The notes: a model not told the origin generated them from the sequence alone. Positions 5,852 through 13,167 are shown, numbered from the stretch's first letter. The stretch: 17,688 nucleotides of DNA from Desulfobacterales bacterium (GCA_012974315.1 JAAXQI010000006.1:1-17688); one strand, 5' to 3'. Made by a program: numbers and translations.

Positions 5852-6694
5852 ATGATTAATTTTTTTAAAAAGAAAAAAACTTCTGGCGGTTGACCGCCAC
5901 CTGACAAAGCTGGCGGTCGCCAGCAGGAATGTGCCCTACCTCATGTTGCAGATCCATCCTCACCTGATCCGCAAAAAATAAAGGCTGCCATCAGGCTGAA
6001 ATATGCCGAAGTGGCTCTATCCTCAGAGGGGAAATTTGAATACCCCACTGGCAGGGCCGGGGCGGAAGGACTGGGCTATGATCCGGTTTTTATCAGTGAA
6101 GCGTCACCATCCCTTCTGAAATCCTTCTGCGGCGTTGGAAACCCTTTTTCACTTGGTGCAATAGAACCAGGGGCCACTGTTCTTGATATTGGCAACGGCG
6201 CCGGTTTTGATCTGTATGTTGCCAGCCGGTTAGCCGGAGAGACCGGCAGGGTCTGCGGTATTGATCTTACCAGGGAAATGGTCGACCTGGCCCGGCAGAA
6301 TTTAGCTGAATCCGGCCTGACCAATATTGAGGTAACCCACGTATCCTCGGAAAAAATCCCCTATGATGACAACACTTTTGATACTGTTATTTCAAATGGC
6401 GTTATAAATCTGTCCCCCTGCAAGCAGGAACTTTTCCAGGAAATATTCAGGGTGCTGAAAAAGAACGGTAAGCTGCAGTTTGCCGATGTTGTCCTGGAAA
6501 AGGAATTGCCCGGAGCGCTGGCCGGAAGTCCCGAAGCCTGGTCACAATGAATCGGCGGCACGATCCCGGTACGGGATCAAATAAATTTAATAGAAAAGGT
6601 TGGCTTCTCTAACGTTGAGTCTCCAGGAAAAACAGGCTTTAGAACCTCACAATATACCGTGGGCGCACTCTTTAGGGCGATTAAAACTGAATGA
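5852..6694 (+). CDS. ArsM-like SAM methyltransferase, probable selenoprotein with two Sec (U14, U233)
   Basis: This is a 280-residue class I SAM-dependent methyltransferase of the ArsM/UbiE type. The SAM motif VLDIGNGAGFD (110-120), acidic CGID (135-138), SNGVINLSP (181-189) and FRVLKKNGKLQFADVV (199-214) are clear. The frame contains TGA at codons 14 (5891-5893) and 233 (6548-6550). The second falls in WSQ-U-IGG, where ArsM proteins have a conserved Cys. Sequence after it (GFSNVE, VGALFRAI) is still family-like. Each TGA is followed by a SECIS-like hairpin. The TGA stop at 6692-6694 overlaps the next ATG. The GTG at 6011 is internal, in the conserved KYAEVALS. The start at 5852 has only a weak ribosome site (GGGTG). 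The Cys usual in ArsM's SNCVINL is Gly183, so the substrate may not be arsenite. The alternative is a pseudogene with two nonsense changes, which is less likely. Confidence 0.78.
5909..5924 (+). promoter_or_regulatory. Candidate bacterial SECIS hairpin 1
   Basis: GCTGGC and GCCAGC pair perfectly around a GGTC apex. The apex begins 22 bases after the first in-frame TGA. The E. coli fdhF SECIS also has GGUC at its apex, 19 bases after UGA, contacted by SelB. The bulged U of the E. coli element is not evident here. Confidence 0.65.
6562..6578 (+). promoter_or_regulatory. Candidate bacterial SECIS hairpin 2
   Basis: GATCCC and GGGATC pair around GGTAC (or seven pairs with a GTA loop). The GGT apex begins 18 bases after the second in-frame TGA. 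No T-run follows, which argues against a terminator. The apex resembles that of hairpin 1. Confidence 0.65.
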
Positions 6695-7374
6695 CAACTG
6701 ACAGGAAACGTTCTGCTTCCATAATAAAGGCTCTGCTCTTTGTCGTTTTTATTATCACGGCCATCCTCGTTTTCCAATTCACTCCACTTAAGGAATACCT
6801 GCATCCCCAATCCATAAAGAATTATCTGGCCGCTACCGGAAGCCTTGCCCCTTTGCTTTTCATTCTTGCCTATGCCATTGGTATTTGTCTTTTCTTGCCA
6901 GCAACCCTTTTTACCGGGATTGGGGCCGTGCTTTTTGGTGCTTCCTTTGGCTTTCTGTACAATATCACCGGGGCTATGCTGGGGGCTTCGGCCGCTTTTT
7001 TTATTGGCCGCTATCTCGGAAGGGATTTTGCAGCATCATTGATCGGCGATCGCCTTTCGAAATACGATGAAAAGATAGCTGCTAATGGTTTTACCGTAAC
7101 CCTCTATCTGCGATTGCTTTTCTTTCCATTCACGCCAATGAATTTTGGCATGGCCTTGACACGAATATCCTTTGCTCAATATTTCTGGGGAACATTTTTC
7201 GGCATAATCGCCGGTGGGTTTGCCATGACTTTCTTTTTTGCCACCTTGGCCGAGGTTTGGAGTACCGGTGGGATGGAAACGCTGTGGGACTGGAAAAGCC
7301 TGTTATCACTGGCCTTATTTGTCGGCTCCTTTTTTATACCAAAAGTTGTAAAACATTTTAAACCGGAAATTTAA
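6691..7374 (+). CDS. TVP38/DedA-like membrane protein
   Basis: A 227-residue polytopic membrane protein with a short basic N-terminus, one helix at about 10-27, and the SNARE-associated/VTT core. The core contains GIGAVLFGASFGFLYN and GAMLGASAAFFIGRYLGRD, the glycine-rich re-entrant region typical of TVP38/TMEM64 proteins, then a proline-containing segment LRLLFFPFTPMNFG. Members of this superfamily act in membrane lipid or small-ion handling; many bacterial ones are uncharacterised, and some sit beside mercury or metalloid genes. The ATG at 6691 overlaps the stop of the selenocysteine-extended methyltransferase by four bases (ATGA), which implies translational coupling and shared function, perhaps metalloid or selenium handling (inference). 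The family is fairly sure; the function is not. Confidence 0.85.
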   Translation: MTTDRKRSASIIKALLFVVFIITAILVFQFTPLKEYLHPQSIKNYLAATGSLAPLLFILAYAIGICLFLPATLFTGIGAVLFGASFGFLYNITGAMLGASAAFFIGRYLGRDFAASLIGDRLSKYDEKIAANGFTVTLYLRLLFFPFTPMNFGMALTRISFAQYFWGTFFGIIAGGFAMTFFFATLAEVWSTGGMETLWDWKSLLSLALFVGSFFIPKVVKHFKPEI

Positions 7375-7404
7375 TATATCTGCACTGGTTGTTAAGTTTG
7401 AGGG

Positions 7405-7429
7405 TCACATAAAAATGTGAAGTTTTTTT
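7405..7429 (+). terminator. Weak terminator at the convergent boundary
   Basis: TCACAT pairs with ATGTGA around AAAA, followed by AG and seven Ts. It separates the + strand membrane-protein gene from mnmE, which ends on the other strand at 7431. Confidence 0.5.
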
Positions 7430-7430
7430 C

Positions 7431-8870
7431 TCATTTCCCGATGCAGAATCGCTCAAATATAAGATCCAGTACATCTTCGGTTGTAGTCTCGCCAACGATA
7501 TCCCCCAGATAGCCGAGTGCTGACTGGAGATCTATTGCCAGGAGATCAGGGGAAACATCTACTTCCATTCCCTTTTCGACTCTGCGGCATGCTTCAAGCC
7601 CCTTTTTAAGTGCATCCTTGTGCCGCACATTTGGAACAACTGCCGCTCCCGGATCCCAGCCCAGGCCTTTATTGCTTCCGGTAATTAAGGAAAAAACCGT
7701 ATCCTTGAGTTCCAGGATTCCGGTCTGCTCTTTGGCTGATATAGAAACAAGCGGTTCGTTTCCCAGGGCTGTACGGTACTGCTCAGGTAAGGGGCCAGAC
7801 TTAATGTCAATCTTGTTTAAGACCAGCAGCACCTTCTGTTTCCTGCTGTTTTGCTTCACGCTTTTATAAAGAGCCAGGTCCTCCTCGACCAGCGGTTGGG
7901 TGGCATCAAGCATAAAGAGCACCAGCTCAGCATCTGCAAGCTTGGCCCGCGCCCGCTGAATGCCCATTTCCTCTACCATCTCGTTGGTCTGTCTGATCCC
8001 TGCAGTATCAACAATACGAACCGGCATACCCTTAATATTAACGAACTCCTCTATGGTATCGCGTGTTGTTCCAGGAACTGGGGTGACCAGGGCCCTGTCT
8101 TCCTCCAGCAGGGTATTGAGCAGGCTTGATTTTCCGACATTCGGCCGTCCCAGAATCACTGCACTGATGCCTTCCCGAAAGATCTTACCCTCGTCAGCCC
8201 TGGCAATAAGTTCAATCAGCGGCTCCTCAATCTCGTTTTTAAGTTGCTGCATTAAGACAGCATGATCCAGAATATCAGTCTCGTCCTCAGGGAAGTCTAT
8301 GGCTACCTCCATAATGGCGCTCATGGCCACAAGCCTCTCCTGAATTAATGAGATCTTTTCATAGAGTCTGCCCTGAAGCTGCCCAACCGCCATTGAGCGC
8401 CCTTCATCTGTTTTTGCCTCAATAAGATCAACAACGGCCTCGGCCTGGGTAAGGTCAAGGCGACCGTTCAAAAAAGCCCGCTTGGTAAACTCGCCAGGTT
8501 GTGCCAGGCGAGCACCACCTGCCATGATAATGCTTAAGATTTCCTGGAGGACCAGATAGCTTCCGTGGCACTGGATCTCGACCACATCCTCACGGGTATA
8601 GGTATTGGGACCCCGCATGAAGACAGCCAGCACTTCATCAACTGGAGATCCACTGTCAGGATTTATAATCCAGCCATAATACATCCGGTGGCTTTCATAA
8701 TCCTGTGGCTTAGTTTTATGGCGAGGTACAAATAGTTTTTGAAAAATATGAAGTGAGAATGGCCCGCTGATGCGGATGACACCTACCCCGCCAGGACCTG
8801 GCGGAGTAGCTATCGCAGCAATGGTTTCTTCCGAGCTGCCTGCAGGTGGGATTTGATCGGATGGACTCAA
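7431..8870 (-). CDS. mnmE: tRNA modification GTPase MnmE
   Basis: This 479-residue protein is the GTPase partner of MnmG in making 5-carboxymethylaminomethyl (or related) uridine at tRNA position 34. It has an N-terminal tetrahydrofolate-binding domain (IAAIATPPGPGGVGVIRISG, 18-37), a helical domain, and a G domain inserted in it: G1 GRPNVGKS (241-248), G3 DTAG (288-291) and a later NKID. It ends in FCIGK with the conserved catalytic-site Cys. The start is TTG: the only candidate between an in-frame stop (the jag TAA) and the conserved N-terminus is the TTG at 8868-8870, giving a slightly longer leader than usual. It lies 18 bases downstream of jag, as the last gene of the rpmH cluster. mnmG is about 5.8 kb away on the other strand. 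Confidence 0.96.
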   Translation of the reverse strand: MSPSDQIPPAGSSEETIAAIATPPGPGGVGVIRISGPFSLHIFQKLFVPRHKTKPQDYESHRMYYGWIINPDSGSPVDEVLAVFMRGPNTYTREDVVEIQCHGSYLVLQEILSIIMAGGARLAQPGEFTKRAFLNGRLDLTQAEAVVDLIEAKTDEGRSMAVGQLQGRLYEKISLIQERLVAMSAIMEVAIDFPEDETDILDHAVLMQQLKNEIEEPLIELIARADEGKIFREGISAVILGRPNVGKSSLLNTLLEEDRALVTPVPGTTRDTIEEFVNIKGMPVRIVDTAGIRQTNEMVEEMGIQRARAKLADAELVLFMLDATQPLVEEDLALYKSVKQNSRKQKVLLVLNKIDIKSGPLPEQYRTALGNEPLVSISAKEQTGILELKDTVFSLITGSNKGLGWDPGAAVVPNVRHKDALKKGLEACRRVEKGMEVDVSPDLLAIDLQSALGYLGDIVGETTTEDVLDLIFERFCIGK

Positions 8871-8888
8871 TGAATCAGCTTCTTGCGT

Positions 8889-9758
8889 TTAAACTTCCTT
8901 TTTATTCCTGCTGGTCTTCCTTCTTCCGGAAGACCCTTTTTTGCCTTTTCCCGGGCGGTAGATCAATACTTTCTTTAAAGGCCCTTCTCCCACGCTCCTG
9001 CTTCGAACATCCTTATCGTCCTGCAGAGCAATATGAACAACTCGTCGTTCAGAGGGATTCAGAGATGGGATTGACCGGGTTTTACCACTTTTCTTTACCT
9101 CGTCGGCATATTGAACTCCAAGCTTCTTCAACTCTTCGTTCCGCTTGGCTCTGAAATCTCCAGCATCCAGTGAGATTATGGCCTTTTCGGTAAATTTCTT
9201 ACCTATCATTTTCCTGAGCAAATATTGCAGACTGTCAAGTATTTTGCCGTTTTGATCAACTATCTCGGTAACATGTTCCCCCTTGATCAGGGCAGTGACG
9301 TTCTCCTGATCACTGGAGACAGAAACCTCGGACGAACAATCCATCAACTCCAGGAGACGGCTCAGATCAGTCTCAACCTGGGAGAGCAGATCCGCACCCA
9401 CCAGAAAATCTTTTTTGGGTTCCCTGGCTATCTCTTGAACCTTTGCAGCAGGCTTTGGCCTCTCTTCTTTCTTTTTTTCTCTCGAAGGAGCCTTCTGCTT
9501 TTCAATTTTCTTTATTTTTTCACTTTTGGATTTGGCTGGTCTTTCAGAAGGTTTTTCTTCAGCTTCCTGACTGTCTTCTCCTTTTACAGATACCCGAAGA
9601 CGGGCCTTCTGCTTGCAAAGACCAAAAATCCCTGAGGTGCCCGTGCTTAATACCTCAATTTCAAGGTTTTCCTGGGAAACATTAAGGGCGTCACATGCCT
9701 TGCTGATAGCATCAGCAACGTCTTGTCCTTCAACTTCTATTTTTTTATGTAAAGCCAT
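8889..9758 (-). CDS. jag: Jag/KhpB-like RNA-binding protein
   Basis: This 289-residue protein has three parts: a Jag_N domain (about 1-60, ending in GTSGIFGLCKQKARLRVSV), a Lys/Glu-rich unstructured linker (about 60-125), and C-terminal KH plus R3H domains. The R3H part has LNPSERRVVHIALQDD, with the Arg/His signature. In the KH part the usual G-x-x-G loop reads VDQNGKILDSLQYLL, so the first Gly is replaced by Asp. Jag/KhpB proteins bind RNA and affect cell envelope functions in Gram-positive bacteria; the role here is inferred from conservation beside yidC. GAGGAG lies ahead of the ATG. The gap to yidC is 66 bases, so it is probably in one operon. Confidence 0.92.
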   Translation of the reverse strand: MALHKKIEVEGQDVADAISKACDALNVSQENLEIEVLSTGTSGIFGLCKQKARLRVSVKGEDSQEAEEKPSERPAKSKSEKIKKIEKQKAPSREKKKEERPKPAAKVQEIAREPKKDFLVGADLLSQVETDLSRLLELMDCSSEVSVSSDQENVTALIKGEHVTEIVDQNGKILDSLQYLLRKMIGKKFTEKAIISLDAGDFRAKRNEELKKLGVQYADEVKKSGKTRSIPSLNPSERRVVHIALQDDKDVRSRSVGEGPLKKVLIYRPGKGKKGSSGRRKTSRNKKEV

Positions 9759-9824
9759 TTTACTCCTCGTGCTTATTCGACCGGATATCTACGTTGCATC
9801 ACAGCAGTAACCCGGATACTTATT

Positions 9825-11495
9825 TTATGCTGCCGCTGCCTGTTTGTTGATTATATGCTGCTGGACAATGGACAATAGGTTGTTTATAAACCAGTACAAC
9901 ACCAGGCCGGAAGCAAAATTCAGGAACATAAACGTGAAGATAACGGGCAAAAACATCATTATTTTTGCCTGGGTTTTATCTACAGGGGTGGGCGTCATTT
10001 TCTGCTGCAGAAACATGGACGCTCCCATCAGAAGAGTAAGAACCGGGATACCCCCAAGATAAGGAATATCCAGGCCTATCATAAGGCGATCCGGAGCAGA
10101 CAGGTCAGTGATCCAGAGCATAAACGGAGCATGCCTGAGTTCTATAGCCTGGAGCAGCACCTTGTAGAGTGCAAAAAACACCGGAATCTGCAGCACCATC
10201 GGCAAACAGCCACCAACGGGATTGACCTTGTAGGTTTTGTACAGGATCATCATTTCCTCGTTGAGGCGAGTTTTGTCGTTTTTGTACTTTTCCTTAAGCT
10301 TTGCCATTTTGGGCTGAATCTTCTGCATATTCTTCATTGATTTCAGCCCTTTCTGGGCAATAGGCCAGAAAAGGAGCTTGATCAGAATAGTGACCAGTAT
10401 TATGGAAATTCCATAATTGCCGACATAGCCATAGAAAAAGTTCAAAAGGAACAAGGCGGGCTTGGCAAGCTTGTCAAACCAGCCAAAATTGACAACCCGC
10501 TCCAAATCATGTCCAGCCTCTATGAGGTCCGCCATTTTTTTGGGCCCAAAATAAACCTGATAATTATACTGCAGATGTCCCTTTGCAGGGATAATATCCT
10601 CTGCGCCGATAAGCAGGGTTCTCACCTTTTCACCCTCTGCTGAAAGTTTTAATGATATGCCTTCGCTCTTTTCCGGTATAACCCCGGTCATGAAATATGT
10701 CCCTTCAAAAGCCGCCCAGGTAATATTTCCCTTCAGGGTTTTGCTTGCCTCTTCGAGGTCGCCGGGCTTGATCTCCTCCAGTTTGCCGTCAATCAATGCA
10801 GCCGGACCGTTAAAGAGATAACGCTGCGCAGCTGAACCAAAGGGAAGATTGGTGAGACTCATATAAGGAGAGCCTTGCAGGGGCGTCTCGGAAGAATTGT
10901 AGATATCAATTGACATATCGAACAGGTAACTGACCGGATTAAAAACCAATCGCCTGGTTACCTGCAAGCCGGAGGAAAGTTGCGCCGTCATGGTCAGGGT
11001 CTGGCTCTCGCCGCCATCAACCTTAAGCGTTTCCTTGTCAGAGGTAAATAATGGGATTTGGGCCCGGCTGGGATCAACACCCCAGGAAAAATAAAGGGGG
11101 AGTTCTGTAAAAGATTCTGTGCTGACCAGCTCTTTTCGTTCAGAGTCAGCATCCGCTGTTTCGTTAAAACGGTTAAGTTTATAGCTTTTAACTCCGCCAC
11201 CGGTTTCCGTTATAACCGCAGTAAAGGCGCCAGTGTTAACAACAATATCCTTGCCCTCCTGGCCGGGAAGAATTGCCGGTTGTACAAATTCTGCCGGTTG
11301 ATCTGCAGAAACAATTCCGGCCGGAACCGATTGGGGTTGTGGTTCCTGAACAGAAATATTGGGCTGCTGCACCTCAACTGTCTTTTCCGTCACCGGTTGT
11401 TCCTGTTCTACTTCTGGCTTAACAAACAGGTACTGATAACCAAGTAAAATACAAAAGGAAAGGACGATTGCCAATATAGATTTATGCGTATCCAT
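9825..11495 (-). CDS. yidC: Membrane protein insertase YidC
   Basis: This 556-residue Gram-negative-type YidC inserts and folds inner-membrane proteins with or without SecYEG. It has an N-terminal signal-anchor (SILAIVLSFCILLGYQYLF), a Pro/Gln/Val-rich linker, a large periplasmic beta-domain (about 75-345) and the five-helix insertase core (about 360-550). The core carries QKGLKSMKNMQKIQPKM in the cytoplasmic loop, and NPVGGCLPMVLQIPVFFALY. The start is the ATG at 11493-11495, with GGAGAGGA just upstream. An in-frame TTG at 11516 would put that ribosome site inside the gene and is rejected. It is co-oriented with yidD, rnpA and rpmH upstream, the classic order. Confidence 0.97.
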   Translation of the reverse strand: MDTHKSILAIVLSFCILLGYQYLFVKPEVEQEQPVTEKTVEVQQPNISVQEPQPQSVPAGIVSADQPAEFVQPAILPGQEGKDIVVNTGAFTAVITETGGGVKSYKLNRFNETADADSERKELVSTESFTELPLYFSWGVDPSRAQIPLFTSDKETLKVDGGESQTLTMTAQLSSGLQVTRRLVFNPVSYLFDMSIDIYNSSETPLQGSPYMSLTNLPFGSAAQRYLFNGPAALIDGKLEEIKPGDLEEASKTLKGNITWAAFEGTYFMTGVIPEKSEGISLKLSAEGEKVRTLLIGAEDIIPAKGHLQYNYQVYFGPKKMADLIEAGHDLERVVNFGWFDKLAKPALFLLNFFYGYVGNYGISIILVTILIKLLFWPIAQKGLKSMKNMQKIQPKMAKLKEKYKNDKTRLNEEMMILYKTYKVNPVGGCLPMVLQIPVFFALYKVLLQAIELRHAPFMLWITDLSAPDRLMIGLDIPYLGGIPVLTLLMGASMFLQQKMTPTPVDKTQAKIMMFLPVIFTFMFLNFASGLVLYWFINNLLSIVQQHIINKQAAAA

Positions 11496-11558
11496 TACTA
11501 TTCCTCTCCGCCCCAAGGGGCGATGAATTGCTTCCAGTTTTGACAGATTTACTCTGGT

Positions 11559-11792
11559 TTATTTTACTGGATCATAGCCGCCATCATTAAAGGGATGGCA
11601 ACGTATAATCCGCCGCAGGGCCATATAACAACCCCGAATGATACCATGGCACTTGATAGCATCAATGGCATACTGTGAACAGGTGGGCGTAAAACGGCAT
11701 GTTGGGAGAAACAGGGGGGAAATCAGGAGTTGATATGTCCTGACCAGGGAAAGAAAAAAATGAGTGGCCAATTTCTGCAGAAAATCTTTCAT
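11559..11792 (-). CDS. yidD: Membrane protein insertion efficiency factor YidD
   Basis: This 77-residue protein starts MKDFLQKLATHFF. The family core is LVRTYQLLISPLF, then TCRFTPTCSQYAIDAI and ALRRIIRCHPFNDGGYDPV, with the conserved Cys residues and a terminal G-G-x-D-P-V. YidD lies on the inner face of the membrane through an amphipathic helix and assists YidC-dependent insertion. It sits 63 bases upstream of yidC. A TTG at 11831 with its own AAGGA would add 13 residues. I prefer the ATG at 11790-11792 because family members begin about here, but the longer start is not excluded. Confidence 0.92.
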   Translation of the reverse strand: MKDFLQKLATHFFLSLVRTYQLLISPLFLPTCRFTPTCSQYAIDAIKCHGIIRGCYMALRRIIRCHPFNDGGYDPVK

Positions 11793-11874
11793 GAATTTAC
11801 TTTTTCCTGCATCAGTTCTTCCCGGTCGCAATATTTCCTTTGGTTATATAACATTAAACGGTAAAAGTGTTTTG

Positions 11875-12255
11875 CTATAGAAAAGACAGCCTGCTGCGAT
11901 CCAGCAAGCTGTTGATGGCGGCTGTAACGTCCGCCACCTTTTCCAGATTAAAACCTTTCCGCACCGTAATAATTATATCCATGGAAGGTAACTCACAACT
12001 TCTGGAACTCTTTTCCTGAAGGAAACGCCTGTCTAACCGGAAAAATTCCCTGATGATTCTCTTAATTCTGTTTCTCTTTACCGCTCCCTTGAGCTGCCCA
12101 TGAATACTGATTCCAAGCCGGTTGTGCTCTAGATTGTTTGGTAGCAGAATCAGACTGAAATTTTCCCCGTGTACCCGTTTACCACGCAGGTAAACATTAT
12201 CGTATTCGCTTTTTTTTCTCAGTAGAAAGATCTTGGGTAGCGAGAGGGGGTTCAT
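11875..12255 (-). CDS. rnpA: Ribonuclease P protein component
   Basis: A 126-residue basic protein, the protein subunit of RNase P, which matures the 5' ends of tRNAs together with the M1 RNA (not in this window). It shows the N-terminal LLRKKSEYDNVYLRGKR region and the RNR signature in AVKRNRIKRIIREFFR (about 58-73), followed by a C-terminal helix. The start is ATG at 12253-12255; the ribosome site is weak. It lies between rpmH and yidD on the - strand, its normal position. Confidence 0.95.
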   Translation of the reverse strand: MNPLSLPKIFLLRKKSEYDNVYLRGKRVHGENFSLILLPNNLEHNRLGISIHGQLKGAVKRNRIKRIIREFFRLDRRFLQEKSSRSCELPSMDIIITVRKGFNLEKVADVTAAINSLLDRSRLSFL

Positions 12256-12274
12256 GGCTTAACAGCTTAGGCCG

Positions 12275-12320
12275 GCCCTGTCCATTAACGGGACACCTGG
12301 TATCCAGAAAGATAACCAGG
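12275..12320 (-). other. Tandem hairpins between rpmH and rnpA
   Basis: CCTGG-TATC (12296-12304) pairs with GATA-CCAGG (12311-12320) with one bulged A around a six-base loop. Next to it, TGTCC and GGACA pair around ATTAACG. They lie in the 70-base gap between the rpmH stop and the rnpA start. No T-run follows on the - strand, so they are more likely mRNA-processing or differential-expression elements than terminators. Confidence 0.45.
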
Positions 12321-12325
12321 CAATC

Positions 12326-12463
12326 CTATAAAACACTTAACCGTTTTCTTCCCTTGGCTCTTCTGCTATTGATAATTGCTCTTCCTGCCTTTGTTCTCAT
12401 GCGCAGGCGAAAGCCATGGGTTCTGTGCCGTTTGATGTTGCTGGGTTGAAATGTTCTTTTCAT
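12326..12463 (-). CDS. rpmH: 50S ribosomal protein L34
   Basis: This 45-residue protein begins MKRTFQPSNIKRHRTHGF and has the L34 signature R-x-R-M-R-T-K-A-G-R-A-I-I followed by RRAKGRKRLSVL, so it is full length. It is a highly basic 50S subunit component. AAGGA lies upstream of the ATG at 12461-12463, and the stop is TAG. It is the first gene of the - strand cluster, and its promoter should lie in the region to the right (12464 onward). It is short enough to be missed by length-filtered ORF calling. Confidence 0.97.
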   Translation of the reverse strand: MKRTFQPSNIKRHRTHGFRLRMRTKAGRAIINSRRAKGRKRLSVL

Positions 12464-12711
12464 AACTTTTTCCTTAAGCTTCTATGTTTTCCGAATTATG
12501 TGCAAAACCCCTGCGAACTCTCTAACGAACAATCGCTGTAGTGCTCTCTGTATAAGGTTTTTTGCAGGGGGAGACAAATATTTACTTAAAAACCAATAAA
12601 CAAGAGATATAACCATAGAAAAATAAGGGTGTCAAATAAAAACCTCCTATGATAGAGTGATTTGTTCTTCTCTTCAAATCTACTCATTTATCAGCTTGAA
12701 GATTTAGAGGG

Positions 12712-12740
12712 TTGACTCAGCTTGATAGTATACTCATTAT
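12712..12740 (+). promoter_or_regulatory. Sigma-70-type promoter for the fmdB-like gene
   Basis: TTGACT, 17 bases, then CATTAT: a good match to TTGACA-N17-TATAAT. It would start transcription near 12747, giving a leader of about 105 bases before the ATG at 12853. Confidence 0.65.
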
Positions 12741-12785
12741 TTGATTAAGTCGCAGCTAAGCACCCTTTCAGGGCACTCTTTTTAG

Positions 12786-12802
12786 TACCCCCCTGAGGGG
12801 TA
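12786..12802 (+). other. Leader hairpin
   Basis: TACCCC and GGGGTA pair around CCTGA, in the predicted 5' leader of the fmdB-like gene, about 50 bases before its start codon. There is no T-run after it. It may affect mRNA stability or translation. Confidence 0.3.
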
Positions 12803-12852
12803 TAAACTTCGACTGCGAAAAGTCATGGGATGGCTTGCAAGGAGAATAAACA

Positions 12853-13167
12853 ATGCCCATATATGAATACGAGCACCTTGGGGAAGGATGCGAGCATGGT
12901 AAGTCTTTTGAGATGAAACAATCAATGTACAGTGAAAAATTCTCGCAATGCCCTTACTGCGGCGAGGAAGTAAAAAGGATGATCTCACTTGTCTCCGTCA
13001 ATACGCCTAAAGGCAACAGCGATCTGAAAAATCTTGGATTCACCAAACTGGTAAAGCGGGATGACGGCATATACGAAAATGTAACTGCCACCGGTAAAGA
13101 AAGTAAAATCTGGGATGCAAGCAAGCCTGAAACAAAACCTGACCTGAAGTCCAAAATCTCAGATTAA
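12853..13167 (+). CDS. FmdB-family zinc-ribbon protein
   Basis: This 104-residue protein begins MPIYEYEHLGEGCEHGKSFE and has CPYCGEEVKRMIS at 33-45, the pattern of the small FmdB (CxxC_CxxC_SSSS) zinc-ribbon family. The first metal knuckle, normally CxxC, reads Cys13-Glu-His15-Gly, so zinc may be held by Cys and His there. The C-terminal half is charged and variable. Some members were named as regulators of formamidase genes, but most have no known function. AAGGAG is well placed before the ATG. mnmG follows after 61 bases without an obvious terminator, so the two may be co-transcribed. Confidence 0.8.
   Translation: MPIYEYEHLGEGCEHGKSFEMKQSMYSEKFSQCPYCGEEVKRMISLVSVNTPKGNSDLKNLGFTKLVKRDDGIYENVTATGKESKIWDASKPETKPDLKSKISD

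Larger units (their letters stand above)
12464..12852. other. 389-base divergent intergenic region
   Basis: This AT-rich region separates the divergent rpmH cluster and the fmdB-like gene. It contains a long-range complementary pair (CCCCTGC near 12505 with GCAGGGG near 12564), the + strand promoter at 12712-12740 and a small hairpin at 12786-12802. In many bacteria dnaA and oriC lie beside rpmH. I looked for TTATNCACA boxes on both strands and found none convincing, so an origin call is not supported. Confidence 0.55.

Noticed and set aside
6011..6550. Methyltransferase as a 179-residue ORF starting at GTG 6011 and ending at TGA 6550
   Set aside because: The GTG lies inside a conserved block, has no ribosome site, and family-like sequence continues on both sides. 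The longer frame with two recoded TGAs explains the data better.
6562..6578. Terminator hairpin after the short methyltransferase ORF
   Set aside because: No T-run follows the stem, and the sequence is in the middle of a continuing coding frame.
5852..6694. Pseudogene with nonsense mutations
   Set aside because: Both interruptions are TGA and none is TAA or TAG. One falls on a conserved Cys column, hairpins follow each, the frame is otherwise intact, and it ends in an ATGA overlap with the next gene.
5852..6694. General TGA reassignment (code 4 or 25)
   Set aside because: Several intact genes here end correctly at TGA (ferredoxin at 1540, membrane GcvH-like protein at 3637, mnmE), so TGA is a normal stop in this genome.
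12825..12842. Sigma-54-like site before the fmdB-like gene (TGGGATGGCTTGCA)
   Set aside because: Spacing between the GG and TTGC elements is too short, and it overlaps the ribosome site region; the sigma-70-type promoter at 12712 fits better.
12464..12852. Chromosomal origin next to rpmH
   Set aside because: AT-rich and in the expected place, but no acceptable DnaA boxes and no dnaA or dnaN nearby.
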